This document shows, one piece after another, positions 17,158-27,449 of a stretch of 64,000 bases of DNA; position 1 is the stretch's first letter; each line of letters begins with the position of its first letter. The notes below the pieces were generated by a model. It made no database searches. It was not told the origin of the DNA and was given only the letters and a program-made list of their open reading frames with translations. The translations under genes and the position numbers were made by a program. Origin of the DNA: Citromicrobium bathyomarinum (GTDB taxonomy: Bacteria; Pseudomonadota; Alphaproteobacteria; Sphingomonadales; Sphingomonadaceae); assembly GCF_021021475.1 (NCBI RefSeq), contig NZ_JAINWL010000002.1, positions 248,001 to 312,000 of the forward strand, written 5' to 3'.

Positions 17158-18774
17158 TCACTGCGCCGGGTAGTAGGTCGGCGAACCCGGCCCCACCGGC
17201 AGGCCCAGCACGAAGGTCCACAGGTAGAAGAAGATCGACCACGCCACGAAGAAGCAGATCGAATAGGGCAGCATCATCGCGATCAGCGTGCCCACGCCCA
17301 GATCCTTCTGGTATCGCGTCGCCCACGCCAGGATCAGCCCGAAATAGCTCATCATCGGGGTGATGATATTGGTCGTGCTATCGCCGATCCGGTAGGCGGC
17401 CTGAATGGCTTCGGGCGAATAGCCGATCAGCATCAGCATCGGCACGAAGATCGGCGCGGTCACCGCCCATTGCGCGGAGGCGCTGCCCAGCGAGAGGTTG
17501 ATCAGCGCGCAGATGCCGATGAAGGCGAAGAACATCGCCGGGCCGGTCATCCCGGTGTCTTTGAGGAACTGCGCGCCGGTGACGGCGGTGATCCCGCCCA
17601 GATGCGTCCAGCCGAAGAAGGCGACGAACTGCGCGGCGAAGAACACCAGTACGATGTAGAGGCCCAGCGAGCTGAGCGCGCCGGACATCGCATCGATCAC
17701 GTCGCGGTCGGTCTTCATCGTCTTGGCCGCGCGGCCATAGGCATAGCCTACGCACACGAAGAAGATCAGGATCCACACGACGAACCCGTCGAAGAAGGGC
17801 GAATCCATCCGCTCGCCCGTCTCCAGATTGCGCAGCACCCCCCACTCGGGCCACAGCGTCAGCGCCATCAGCGCGAAGACGCCCAGCATCGCGATGCCCG
17901 CCCAGCGCAGGCCCTTCTTCTCCTCGCTCTGGAGCGGCTGCATCATTCCTTCGTCGAGGATCTCGGGATCGGCCTTGGAGGCGTCGAATTTCCCCAGCTG
18001 CGGCTCGACGATATAGATCGACACGAGGCTGCCGATCGCGGTGATCAGGAAGGTGCTCGCGACCATGAAATACCAGTTGGCGGTCGCCAGCACAGTATAG
18101 TCGGGGTCGATCAGCTGCGCCGCTTCCTCGGTAATCCCGGCCAGCAGCGGGTCGATCGTGCCGATCAGCAGGTTGGCGCTGTAACCGCCCGAAACGCCCG
18201 CGAAGGCCGCGGCCATCCCGGCGAGCGGATGACGGCCGAGCGCGTAGTAGATCGCGCCGCCGAGCGGGATCAGCACGACATAGCCGACTTCGCTCGCGGT
18301 GTTGGAGATGATCCCGGCGAACACGATCGCCACGGTCACCAGCTTGGGCGGTGCGCCCAGCACGAGGCTGCGCACCGCCGCGCTCAGCAGGCCGGATTTC
18401 TCCGCCACGCCGACGCCGAGCATCGCGACCAGCACCACGCCGAGCGGCGCGAACGAGGTGAAATTGTCGACCAGCCCGGTGAAGATGCGTTGCAGTCCCT
18501 CCACGTTCATCAGGCTGACCGCGCGGATCATCCCGTCATCGGCCACGCCCGGCGCGCCTGCGGGCCTCGGATCGACCACCGCGACGCCCATCCAGCCGAA
18601 CAGGCCCGACAGCAGCACGATGCCCACCGCCAGCAGCGCGAACAAGGTGACGGGGTGGGGCAGCAGGTTGCCCAGCCATTCGACGCCGTCGAGAAAGCGG
18701 GTAAAGGCGTTGCGCTTCGGCTTGGCGACAGCCTCGGGCGTATTCTCGTCTGCGGGCGGGGGAAATTCGGTCAT
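17158..18774 (-). CDS. AbgT family transporter
   Basis: 538 residues with about 11 to 13 membrane segments. The family includes E. coli AbgT, which imports p-aminobenzoyl-glutamate, and relatives that export sulfonamides. Family features include GWMGVAVVDPRP after the first segment, AFAGVSGGYSANLLIGTIDPLLAGIT, and the C-terminal IGDSTTNIITPMMSYF. The start is ATG 18774; the frame is open further upstream without protein character. The nearby peptidases fit uptake of peptide or folate breakdown products, but the direction of transport is not visible. Confidence 0.93.
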   Translation of the reverse strand: MTEFPPPADENTPEAVAKPKRNAFTRFLDGVEWLGNLLPHPVTLFALLAVGIVLLSGLFGWMGVAVVDPRPAGAPGVADDGMIRAVSLMNVEGLQRIFTGLVDNFTSFAPLGVVLVAMLGVGVAEKSGLLSAAVRSLVLGAPPKLVTVAIVFAGIISNTASEVGYVVLIPLGGAIYYALGRHPLAGMAAAFAGVSGGYSANLLIGTIDPLLAGITEEAAQLIDPDYTVLATANWYFMVASTFLITAIGSLVSIYIVEPQLGKFDASKADPEILDEGMMQPLQSEEKKGLRWAGIAMLGVFALMALTLWPEWGVLRNLETGERMDSPFFDGFVVWILIFFVCVGYAYGRAAKTMKTDRDVIDAMSGALSSLGLYIVLVFFAAQFVAFFGWTHLGGITAVTGAQFLKDTGMTGPAMFFAFIGICALINLSLGSASAQWAVTAPIFVPMLMLIGYSPEAIQAAYRIGDSTTNIITPMMSYFGLILAWATRYQKDLGVGTLIAMMLPYSICFFVAWSIFFYLWTFVLGLPVGPGSPTYYPAQ

Positions 18775-18923
18775 CGTGGCTCCGGTCGGTTGGCGGCCTG
18801 GGCGCGCGAAAGAAAAGGTGCGAGTGGGTGTGCCCTCAAAAGTACCTGGGGGACAAGCCCGTCCTCCAAAGCCGCCAACAGGCACGAACGCGCCTGAACT
18901 GGCACTAAACGAGTGCCGACTGC

Positions 18924-18948
18924 GGAACCGGGCGCGCAACCGCCGGTT
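18924..18948 (+). promoter_or_regulatory. Weak EcfG-like promoter of the DUF1328 gene, possibly leaderless
   Basis: GGAAC at 18924-18928, 16 nt, then GGTT at 18945-18948. The ATG follows 9 nt later at 18957, and no clear Shine-Dalgarno is present, so a leaderless transcript would explain the layout. The spacing is identical to 957-981. Confidence 0.4.
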
Positions 18949-18956
18949 GGTCGGGT

Positions 18957-19142
18957 ATGATCAAACTGGCTCTCATATGTCTCGTCGTCGCCGCTGTTGC
19001 CGCGATCCTTGGTTTCGGCGGCGTTGCCGGTGCCTTCGTCGATATCGCGATCTGGCTGGCGGTCATCGCCGCCGTCCTGTTCGTGATCTTCCTGGTGCTG
19101 GGAATTATGGCCGGCAAGAAGGCCTCCGACGCGCTCGACTGA
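18957..19142 (+). CDS. DUF1328 (UPF0391, YtjA-like) small membrane protein
   Basis: 61 residues with two membrane segments (about 3-27 and 30-50) and a short basic tail GKKASDALD. The core ILGFGGVAGAFVDIAIWLAVI matches the DUF1328 pattern. The function is unknown; such genes are often stress-induced. No good ribosome-binding site precedes the ATG, while a GGAAC-N16-GGTT element ends 9 nt before it. Confidence 0.88.
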   Translation: MIKLALICLVVAAVAAILGFGGVAGAFVDIAIWLAVIAAVLFVIFLVLGIMAGKKASDALD

Positions 19143-19188
19143 TCCGGCGCGCGCTTTACGCCGGGCATCACGTTCTCTACAGTCATGA

Positions 19189-19285
19189 ACATCCCCGGGG
19201 AGCCTGCCGCGAAATCGCAGGTTGAGAGCGGAATAGACCGCGACCCGTCGAACCTGATCCCGGTAATACGGGCGGAGGGAGGGAG
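19189..19285 (+). promoter_or_regulatory. TPP (THI-box) riboswitch of thiC
   Basis: Conserved aptamer elements in order: GGGGAGCC near 19197, GTTGAGAG near 19221, GACCC near 19242, GAACCTGATC near 19250 and GGTAATACGGGCGGAGGGA near 19262. The 3' strand GGCGGAGG can pair with the downstream CCTCCGCC near 19310. The thiC ribosome-binding site AAGGAG follows at about 19333, which fits control of translation initiation by thiamine diphosphate. Confidence 0.95.
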
Positions 19286-19334
19286 CGGTTTTCGGAAAGA
19301 ACTCCCGGCCTCCGCCCTCGCTCCGACTTTGTAA

Positions 19335-21757
<2,423 letters not shown>

Positions 21758-21788
21758 CCGGCGGCGACGATAGGGGGCAGGGCGACGA

Positions 21789-22370
21789 ATGACCGAATAC
21801 CTGATCTTCTTCGCCATCGTGTTCGGCGTGAACCTGCTGCCCGCGTTCGGGCCGCCGACCTGGTCGATCATCGCGCTCTACACGCTCGGCGGAGATCTGG
21901 CGCTGCCGATCCTCGTCCCCGTGGGCGCGCTGGCGGCGGCGTCGGGGCGCTTGCTGCTGGGCCTTGCCACGCGGTATCTGGGCGCAAGGTTCCTCTCCGC
22001 TCGCACGCAGGACAATCTGGCGGCGGCGCGCGAAGCGCTCGAGAAGCGGCGCGGTAGCACGCTGCTGGGGCTCGGCCTGTTCGCGCTCTCCCCGCTGCCA
22101 TCGGCGCAATTGTTCATGGCCGCGGGCCTTGCCCGGATGCGGCTGCTGCCCTTCACCGCGGCGTTCTTCGCGGGCCGGTTCGTCTCCTACACGATCTACG
22201 GCCTGACCGCGCACACCATCCGCGCGACCAGCCTGGGCGAGGTCATCCGCAGCGGCCTCACTAGCCCGTGGGGCATCGCGCTGCAGGTCGCGATGCTGGC
22301 GGGGATCGTCGCGCTGACCCGGATTGACTGGCGCAAGCGGCTGGGCGGAGGCGACACGCCCGAAGGCTGA
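21789..22370 (+). CDS. Hypothetical polytopic membrane protein, VTT/DedA-like
   Basis: 193 residues with about five hydrophobic segments. The layout, with GLGLFALSPLPSAQLFMAAGLARM followed by AAFFAGRFVSYTIYG, recalls small SNARE-associated (VTT) membrane proteins, but the match is loose. It lies 31 bp after the secreted protein gene and may be the third gene of the thiC unit. The next 250 bp mark the edge of a low-GC insert. Confidence 0.78.
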   Translation: MTEYLIFFAIVFGVNLLPAFGPPTWSIIALYTLGGDLALPILVPVGALAAASGRLLLGLATRYLGARFLSARTQDNLAAAREALEKRRGSTLLGLGLFALSPLPSAQLFMAAGLARMRLLPFTAAFFAGRFVSYTIYGLTAHTIRATSLGEVIRSGLTSPWGIALQVAMLAGIVALTRIDWRKRLGGGDTPEG

Positions 22371-22421
22371 GCGCGCCCCGTGCCGCCGGTCTGCCCCTGC
22401 GCCGCCTTGGACAGCGTGACG

Positions 22422-22562
22422 CCGATGGTGATCGTGCTGACACTGTCAGGCGGCAAAGTCTTCGAGCACCGCGACTACGTCGACTACGCGCCGTTTCTGG
22501 AGGCGGTGCGCGAGGTGCGGACTGGGGGGGGAGGCCGTGGAAACGCTGGAGGGGATTGTGGG
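22422..22562 (+). pseudogene. Possible 3' remnant of a SnoaL/NTF2-like gene
   Basis: The frame encodes VIVLTLSGGKVFEHRDYVDYA and PFLEAVREV, which looks like the C-terminal strand and helix of an NTF2/SnoaL-like or limonene-epoxide-hydrolase-like protein. No N-terminal part is present. The segment then runs through a GGGGGGGG tract (22524-22531) into nonsense. It lies beside the low-GC ATPase insert and could be a gene truncated when that DNA arrived. Confidence 0.4.
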
Positions 22563-22628
22563 AGTGAACAAGGTGTATCGGTAGAAGAGGGAGCCCTTCG
22601 GAGCAATAGACCTCTGACTTGGCGCGTC

Positions 22629-22862
22629 TCAGTCTGCGCCGCCCGATAGGTCAGCGTGCCGCATATAAAATATAAGAAATGGATCAACGATGACGATCTC
22701 GTTGGTGTCTTTAATCCACTCAATAGCGGTTTCACCTTCAATTTTCTTTCGGGCGATTTGTGTCATGTGGCTCAAAGCGCTCGTAATTTCGTTCTTCTGC
22801 GGCATCTTTCCCTGCTCATCTAGGAGGTCCTTCATTTCAGCGCGAAGCTCATCGTAGCTCAT
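22629..22862 (-). pseudogene. C-terminal part of the split P-loop ATPase
   Basis: 77 residues starting MSYDELRAEMKDLLDEQ. The end reads IEWIKDTNEIVIVDPFLIFYMRH, a pattern seen in C-terminal winged-helix domains of P-loop ATPases. Its ATG overlaps the 3' end of the upstream ORF by 14 bp. Removing one copy of the 10-bp repeat at 22851-22870 would fuse both ORFs into one protein of about 417 residues. It may be a dead fragment or may still be translated by coupling. Confidence 0.7.
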
Positions 22863-23892
22863 CGTAGCTCGTCGTCGGCTTTGGTCCGGAATGCGCAAGA
22901 GCTTTCATAATCAGGGAATAAATATCCTCAGTGGTCCCGTCAGCCAAAAGCCTCTGCTCTCTTAACTTCTTGGCTTGTGGGCCCTTCTGCAGGAGTTGGA
23001 ATGTGGGGAATCCCTTACTTTCTGCTACCTCGCGATAGGCTTGGGTGAGCTTAGACATATCAAGCGTAATGAGTTTGGTCTGTGTCTCTTTGATTCCGTT
23101 TTCTAAGCAAAGCTCGGCACATATTTCCTGCATAAGCAGGGGGTTTCGGGTGGCTTGGGATGCGATGTCAGCAATTTTTGAGTTGTCGCATTTTACATTG
23201 AGTGCTGGAAATCCGAGTGTTGCGATCTTTGTTAAATGTGTCATATCCCACGTGGGGATCTTGATGTGCTTAAAGCGGCCCTCTACTTCCTTCTCAACAT
23301 TGATTGGATCAAAGCCGCGATGAGGCACGGCCAGAAAAAATAGTTTAAGCCCGTCAGCAACCGGCTTCTTAAAAGATTGAATAATCTCTTTTTGGGTTGC
23401 GGCTGGTATATAGTGAAAATCGTCGATTAGAAGAACTGCATCGCTCCTGATGAGGGCCTCAATGGCAGCAATTTTCAAGCTCTTTACAAACTGTTTCGTA
23501 TTCGAGGATTCGGCACCCAGTTCCATCCCCCCCGTCAGCTTCACAAGGCTATCGACAAACCAGCCAGGCTTGGCTGAGACTGATACTTTACCACTGGCCT
23601 TGTCGGTTGTCGTTTCCGTTGCTGCGATCTGTAGAAAATGTCCTAGCTGACTCCAAAACTCCTCAGCGTTCTCGACCTGGCCCCCTTCAATCTGAATCAA
23701 TTTCGCGTCGCCAAGTACCTTCTGACATAGCACTGACTTTCCCGACTTTGTCGGGCCAGTGACAACGTTGAAGGTAAAGCCTCGCTCTAATGCGCGCTCA
23801 ATTCTCTTCTCTAGTTCGAGCTCAGCTCTATCGACGTAGGTGACCGTCGGCACGCCGCCAGCGGCGAAAACCTCCTTCAGTTTGTACTTCAT
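22849..23892 (-). CDS. P-loop ATPase (AAA/STAND-like), 3' end frameshifted
   Basis: 347 residues. Walker A is GPTKSGKS at 46-53 and Walker B is VLLIDDFHY at about 153-161. A region with VPHRGFD and IPTWDMTHLTKI follows, consistent with sensor and lid segments. No nuclease, transposase or TIR domain is seen. The gene is clearly lower in GC than its neighbours and has unlike codon use, which suggests transfer. The frame ends at a stop created by a 10-bp tandem duplication, separating the winged-helix-like tail. ATG 23892 lacks a good ribosome-binding site, so an earlier start is possible. Orphan ATPases like this occur in defence islands, but function here is unknown. Confidence 0.7.
   Translation of the reverse strand: MKYKLKEVFAAGGVPTVTYVDRAELELEKRIERALERGFTFNVVTGPTKSGKSVLCQKVLGDAKLIQIEGGQVENAEEFWSQLGHFLQIAATETTTDKASGKVSVSAKPGWFVDSLVKLTGGMELGAESSNTKQFVKSLKIAAIEALIRSDAVLLIDDFHYIPAATQKEIIQSFKKPVADGLKLFFLAVPHRGFDPINVEKEVEGRFKHIKIPTWDMTHLTKIATLGFPALNVKCDNSKIADIASQATRNPLLMQEICAELCLENGIKETQTKLITLDMSKLTQAYREVAESKGFPTFQLLQKGPQAKKLREQRLLADGTTEDIYSLIMKALAHSGPKPTTSYDELR
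22851..22870. repeat. 10-bp perfect tandem duplication inside the ATPase gene
   Basis: ATCGTAGCTC occurs twice back to back at 22851-22860 and 22861-22870. Because 10 is not a multiple of 3, it shifts the reading frame. The first copy brings in the TGA stop of the upstream ORF and the second supplies the ATG of the downstream ORF. Confidence 0.95.
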
Positions 23893-24087
23893 GGCTGGGC
23901 TTGGTCTTTCATGTAGAGGTGGTGCCTGCATCCGGGCGTAACTTGCGTCCCTGAAAAATGTAAGAGCACTATTACATAAGATCCGACCGCCTGAAATATC
24001 GCTAGGAAATTCCCGCAGAGGAATCCGGGGAGGGCACACCTCTTCAAGCTGCTTGTGGCGTCCGCCAGCCAATGTTATAACGCCCGT

Positions 24088-24315
24088 ATGAACAAGCCAC
24101 TCAAAATCACCAAGATCGGCAATTCCGCCGGGATCGTCCTGCCCAAGGAGGTGCTGGCGCGCCTGCGGGTCGGGCCGGGGGATCAGCTCTATCTTTCCGA
24201 AGCGCCGGACGGGGTAAGGCTGACGGCGGTCGATCCGGACTTTGCCGCCAAGATGGATGCTGCCGAGGCGATCATGCGTGAGGATCGCGATATCCTGCGC
24301 GAACTGGCGAAGTGA
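24088..24315 (+). CDS. AbrB/MazE-type antitoxin
   Basis: 75 residues. The N-terminal swapped-hairpin AbrB domain is seen in KITKIGNSAGIVLPKEVLARLRVGPGDQLYL (about 4-34). The C-terminal helix (about 50-75) would wrap and neutralise the toxin. The Doc toxin gene follows on the same strand, separated by a 142-bp gap filled by an intergenic repeat. AbrB-type antitoxins of such pairs normally repress their own promoter. GC content is like the host chromosome, unlike the neighbouring ATPase. Confidence 0.9.
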   Translation: MNKPLKITKIGNSAGIVLPKEVLARLRVGPGDQLYLSEAPDGVRLTAVDPDFAAKMDAAEAIMREDRDILRELAK

Positions 24316-24329
24316 TCGCCGCTGCGCCT

Positions 24330-24453
24330 CCCCTCCCCGTGGGGAGGGGATCGAGGGGTGGGGGATCGAGGGGTGGGGGATCGACGCTTGAAGTCGGGCG
24401 CGGCCAATCAGCGCCGTACACCCACCCCCAACCCCTCCCTCAAGGCAGGGGAG
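24330..24453. repeat. Intergenic repeat between antitoxin and toxin genes
   Basis: Starts with CCCCTCCCCGTGGGGAGGGG (palindrome), contains a short tandem unit GATCGAGGGGTGGGG repeated, and ends in ACCCCTCCCTCAAGGCAGGGGAG. The last purine-rich part forms the ribosome-binding site of the doc gene. Family resemblance to 2289-2437, 45545-45675 and 52678-52840. Confidence 0.75.
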
Positions 24454-24457
24454 AAGT

Positions 24458-24853
24458 TTGACCGCCCGCACCGAACCCGAGTGGCTCTCGCTGGACCTCG
24501 CGCTCGCCATCCATGATCGCCAGTTGGCCGAGCATGGCGGGCCTACGGGCGTGCGCGATCAGGGCATGCTCGAAAGCGCGCTGGCCCGTCCGCTCAACCA
24601 GTGGACCTATGGTGAAGATGATCTGTGCGCGCTCGCCGCCGCCTACGCCTATGGCATTGCGCGCAACCATCCCTTTGCCGACGGCAACAAGCGCACGGCG
24701 TGGGTGTTTGCGCGCCTGTTCCTCAGGCTGAACGGGCAGGCGCTATCGTTTGCGCCGAGGGATGCGATCGATATCGTGCTGGCGCTGGCCGCAGGCGAAC
24801 TTTCGGAAGACGAGCTGGCCGACTGGTTCCGCCAGCGCCTTTGCGCGGCCTAG
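24458..24853 (+). CDS. doc: Death-on-curing (Doc) family toxin
   Basis: 131 residues. The Fic-fold motif is intact: HPFADGNKRTAW begins at His71. Doc toxins phosphorylate elongation factor EF-Tu and stop translation. TTG 24458 is the apparent start, 4 nt after an AGGGGAG site that belongs to the preceding repeat. It pairs with the AbrB-type antitoxin rather than Phd. Its stop codon shares a CTAG with the stop of the convergent YaiI-family gene. Confidence 0.9.
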   Translation: MTARTEPEWLSLDLALAIHDRQLAEHGGPTGVRDQGMLESALARPLNQWTYGEDDLCALAAAYAYGIARNHPFADGNKRTAWVFARLFLRLNGQALSFAPRDAIDIVLALAAGELSEDELADWFRQRLCAA

Positions 24854-25350
24854 CGCATCCCCACCAGCACCCGGTCCAGCGCCTGCAGGAACCGCGAGCG
24901 GTCCGCCTTGCTGAAAGGCGGCGGGCCGCCTCCAGCCACGCCGAGGGGGCCGTCCATCCCGGCGCGCAGGTCTTCCATGATCGCGCGGGTGGCGATGGCG
25001 CTGCCGATGCTGGCGGCGTCGAAGCTCTTGCCGTCGTGGCGCAGCACCGTCGCACCCGCCTTGAGGCAGCGCTCGGCCAGCAGAATGTCGGCGGTGATGA
25101 CCACGGTGCCTGGGCTGGCATTCTCCGCGATCCAGTCATCCGCCGCGTCGAAGCCATCCGAGACCACCACGCGCTTGACCCGCTCGCTCACCGGCACGCG
25201 GAAGGGGCTGTTGCTGACCACGCGGACATGCGCCTTGTGGCGCGCGGCGACGCGGTAGATTTCCTCCTTCACCGGGCAGGCGTCGGCATCGACCAGAATG
25301 GTTGCGGCGTCCGGCTGGGGAGCGTTATCGGGAGGGGAGGGGCTGTACAT
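24850..25350 (-). CDS. YaiI/YqxD family protein (UPF0178)
   Basis: 166 residues with the PIN/NYN-like core motif ILVDADACPVKEEI near the N-terminus, then VVITADILLAERCLKAGATVL and the family end GGPPPFSKADRSRFLQALDRVL. The acidic residues and fold suggest a nuclease-like role, but none is demonstrated. It is convergent with doc and shares the CTAG stop overlap. The first 18 residues are a variable extension. Confidence 0.93.
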   Translation of the reverse strand: MYSPSPPDNAPQPDAATILVDADACPVKEEIYRVAARHKAHVRVVSNSPFRVPVSERVKRVVVSDGFDAADDWIAENASPGTVVITADILLAERCLKAGATVLRHDGKSFDAASIGSAIATRAIMEDLRAGMDGPLGVAGGGPPPFSKADRSRFLQALDRVLVGMR

Positions 25351-25492
25351 CGAGGTATCCGTAGCGCGCCCGCTGCCGCATTCCTACCGCCGGGCCGGGC
25401 AAGCGCCGCTCTCGAAACACGCCCACGCAACCTTCCGCCGTGCCGTCCGTTATCGCAGTGCAGCATTCCGCCGCACCCCTAGGAAACCTCCG

Positions 25493-25783
25493 ATGACCCA
25501 ATCTCTCTCCGCTTCGTGGACGCGGCTCGCGTTCGATACCTGGGCGCTGTCGATGGAGGCGTCCTATGTCATCTGGCTGCGCTCGATGCGGATCATGGCG
25601 GGCGGCAAGCTGGCCGAGAGCGAGGCCGAGCGGATGGTGAGCGAGAAGATGACCGCCGCGATGACGCTGATGCCCGCGATCATGGCAGGCGGCGCAAACC
25701 AGTCGGCCGAAGAGGCGACGGGTCGCGCGCTGGCGCATTATGCAAAGCCGGTGCGCGCCAATCGCAGGCGCCTCAGCCGGTAG
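25493..25783 (+). CDS. Small hypothetical protein (phasin-like helix pattern)
   Basis: 96 residues, almost entirely helical and without membrane segments. The sequence LAFDTWALSMEASYVIWLRSMRIMAGG recalls the amphipathic helices of phasin-like proteins, but the match is weak. ATG 25493 is the first plausible start after the divergent YaiI-family gene. The C-terminus is basic (RANRRRLSR). Function unknown. Confidence 0.65.
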   Translation: MTQSLSASWTRLAFDTWALSMEASYVIWLRSMRIMAGGKLAESEAERMVSEKMTAAMTLMPAIMAGGANQSAEEATGRALAHYAKPVRANRRRLSR

Positions 25784-25834
25784 GAAGGCCGGGGGCCACC
25801 GGCGCGAAAGCCGGGCGCCCCCGCCATTTCGCCG

Positions 25835-25966
25835 CTAGCTGTTCTTCATATTCTCCAGCCCCTTGATCGCACCCGGCTTGATGCTGGGGTTGGAGGCGTT
25901 GGTCTTCACCTTTTCCTGCTTGGGCTTGCGGTTCTCTCGGCTCTTCTTCTGCTGGCCCTTGGCCAT
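25835..25966 (-). CDS. Very small basic protein
   Basis: 43 residues: starts MAKGQQKKSRENRKPKQEK, and the rest is KVKTNASNPSIKPGAIKGLENMKNS. Strongly basic and probably disordered, so it could bind nucleic acid. The codon pattern and a plausible start support a real gene. It is divergent from the HTH protein gene. No function can be assigned. Confidence 0.6.
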   Translation of the reverse strand: MAKGQQKKSRENRKPKQEKVKTNASNPSIKPGAIKGLENMKNS

Positions 25967-26115
25967 ATCGGTTCCAATCGGGACGGTATGCCCCGCGCAT
26001 GGGTGTACGCCTCTTCGGCCCAACCCTTGCATCAATTCGTGAATCGCCGCGTGCGCGTCTTGCGCCAATGCGCCCCGACTTTCCTACTCCGCTCAAATCT
26101 GCCTTAACCTCTTCG

Positions 26116-26715
26116 ATGAGCGATCCCGAAAAACTCTCCGCCCGCACCCCTGCCATCGCCGATGTCCCCTACGTCCCGCCGGAGGACCGCTGGACCAAGC
26201 GCAAGATGGCCGAGTTCCTGCGCGTGCTCGCGGCGACGCAGCAGGTGAAGGCGGCTGCGAAGGCGGTCGGCATGTCGCGTCAGTCGGCCTACAAACTGCG
26301 CAACCGGCTGAAGGGGGAGCCGTTCGATATCGCGTGGGAGGCGGCTTTCCAGCACGGCTATGACGCGCTGCACCAGGCCGCGCTCGAACGCGCATTGCAC
26401 GGGGTGGAAGAGCCGGTGTTTCACGGCGGGGAGCAGGTCGGCACGCGGCGGCGGTATGACGAGCGGTTGACCGTCTTCCTCCTCGCACGCCGCAATGTGC
26501 AGGGGGCACAGCGATTGTCGCGCTATGGCGCGGCGGCGGAGTTCTGGTCCGACCGGTGGGAGAAGATGCTCGACCTGGTCGAGCACGGGCCGGTCGTGTG
26601 GCAGGATGCGGACGGCAAGCGGCTGCTCGGCGATGATACCAAGCTGGCGAAGGATATCGAGGCGCGCCACATGCTCGACGCGAGCGAAGATCGCGCGCGC
26701 AACGGCTCGCGATAA
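26116..26715 (+). CDS. Helix-turn-helix protein, terminase-small-subunit-like
   Basis: 199 residues. A helix-turn-helix segment is seen at about 35-60 (QQVKAAAKAVGMSRQSAYKLRNRL). The middle part, YDALHQAALERALHGVEEPVFHGGEQVGTRRRYDERLTVFLL, is typical of a family found in Sphingomonadales chromosomes that resembles phage terminase small subunits. No phage structural gene is near, so a chromosomal DNA-binding role is more likely. ATG 26116 is chosen; the frame extends upstream through low-quality sequence. Confidence 0.75.
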   Translation: MSDPEKLSARTPAIADVPYVPPEDRWTKRKMAEFLRVLAATQQVKAAAKAVGMSRQSAYKLRNRLKGEPFDIAWEAAFQHGYDALHQAALERALHGVEEPVFHGGEQVGTRRRYDERLTVFLLARRNVQGAQRLSRYGAAAEFWSDRWEKMLDLVEHGPVVWQDADGKRLLGDDTKLAKDIEARHMLDASEDRARNGSR

Positions 26716-26906
26716 AATGGCGGGCAATATGCGCGATGTGTCACCCTGCGGGCGATGGCGCCGGGTGAAAATCGCGGGGTCACAGGGGTTTGTGCCGCGC
26801 AAGATGTGCTGAGGGCGAGGGTGACAGATGGGTGACACGTGTCACCCGGTCGGCTCCGCGCTCCCGCCGCCACGCCGCAGCCCGGGCGGGGCGGGTGTAG
26901 GCTACG

Positions 26907-26941
26907 AAAAAGCCCGCCCGGCGGCTCTGCGCGGGCGGGCC
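26907..26941 (-). terminator. Terminator of the PRC-like lipoprotein gene
   Basis: GC stem GCCCGCCCG/CGGGCGGGC (26912-26920 with 26932-26940). On the minus strand it is followed by CTTTTTCG and lies about 27 bp after the stop of the lipoprotein gene. Confidence 0.75.
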
Positions 26942-26967
26942 TTGTCGAGGGTGGGGCCGGGGTGCGC

Positions 26968-27396
26968 TTACATTCCGGCTGCGGGCATCTGCGCATCGGG
27001 CAGGGCGGCGAGGTCCTGCGCGGTCATCCCGGTCTGCACATCCTTGTCGTCGCCATCCATCCGCATGCTCAGCCCGTCGAGCGGGATCATCACGAAGCGA
27101 TCGGGATCGGTGTTGTCCAACTCGACGAACAGCCCGTCGACCGCGCCCGATGCATCGCGGTGGACCGCTTCGACATCGCCCAGTTCGGTGCCGTCGGCGG
27201 CGATCAGGTCGGCATCGATCAGCTGCAGCTCGGTCATGCCCAGCGCGGCCTCTTCCATGCCCGCCGCAGCGGCGCTCTGTTCGGCCTGCGTTTCCATCCG
27301 GTCCTCGGCCATGTCGGCCTGCGTGTCCGCTTCGGACTCGCAGGCGGTAATCGCCAGCGCGGCGAGCGGGAGGGCGGCGAGTTTGAGAATCTGCAT
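26968..27396 (-). CDS. Lipoprotein with PRC-barrel-like domain
   Basis: 142 residues. The lipobox LAITAC gives a lipidated Cys at about 19. An acidic, Ala/Glu-rich linker follows. The second half (LQLIDADLIAADGTELGDVEAVHRD onward) resembles a PRC-barrel, a beta fold often found in stress or envelope proteins. A GGAGACAG site supports the start; two adjacent ATGs (27399 and 27396) are possible. A perfect EcfG-type promoter lies about 30 bp upstream, and a terminator follows the stop. Confidence 0.8.
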   Translation of the reverse strand: MQILKLAALPLAALAITACESEADTQADMAEDRMETQAEQSAAAAGMEEAALGMTELQLIDADLIAADGTELGDVEAVHRDASGAVDGLFVELDNTDPDRFVMIPLDGLSMRMDGDDKDVQTGMTAQDLAALPDAQMPAAGM

Positions 27397-27424
27397 CATC
27401 TGTCTCCTCTTGTATGGGGCGATC

Positions 27425-27449
27425 AACGGCGCGAACGCGCACGCGTTCC
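27425..27449 (-). promoter_or_regulatory. EcfG-type promoter of the PRC-like lipoprotein
   Basis: On the minus strand: GGAAC (27449-27445), 16 nt, CGTT (27428-27425). The predicted start near 27418 leaves about 20 nt before the ATG. Confidence 0.7.

Noticed and set aside
22524-22531. Eight-G tract as a phase-variation switch
   Set aside because: It lies in what looks like a gene remnant with no intact downstream frame on the plus strand.
26116-26715. Terminase-like protein as sign of a prophage
   Set aside because: No capsid, portal, integrase or lysis genes are near, and flanking genes are chromosomal.
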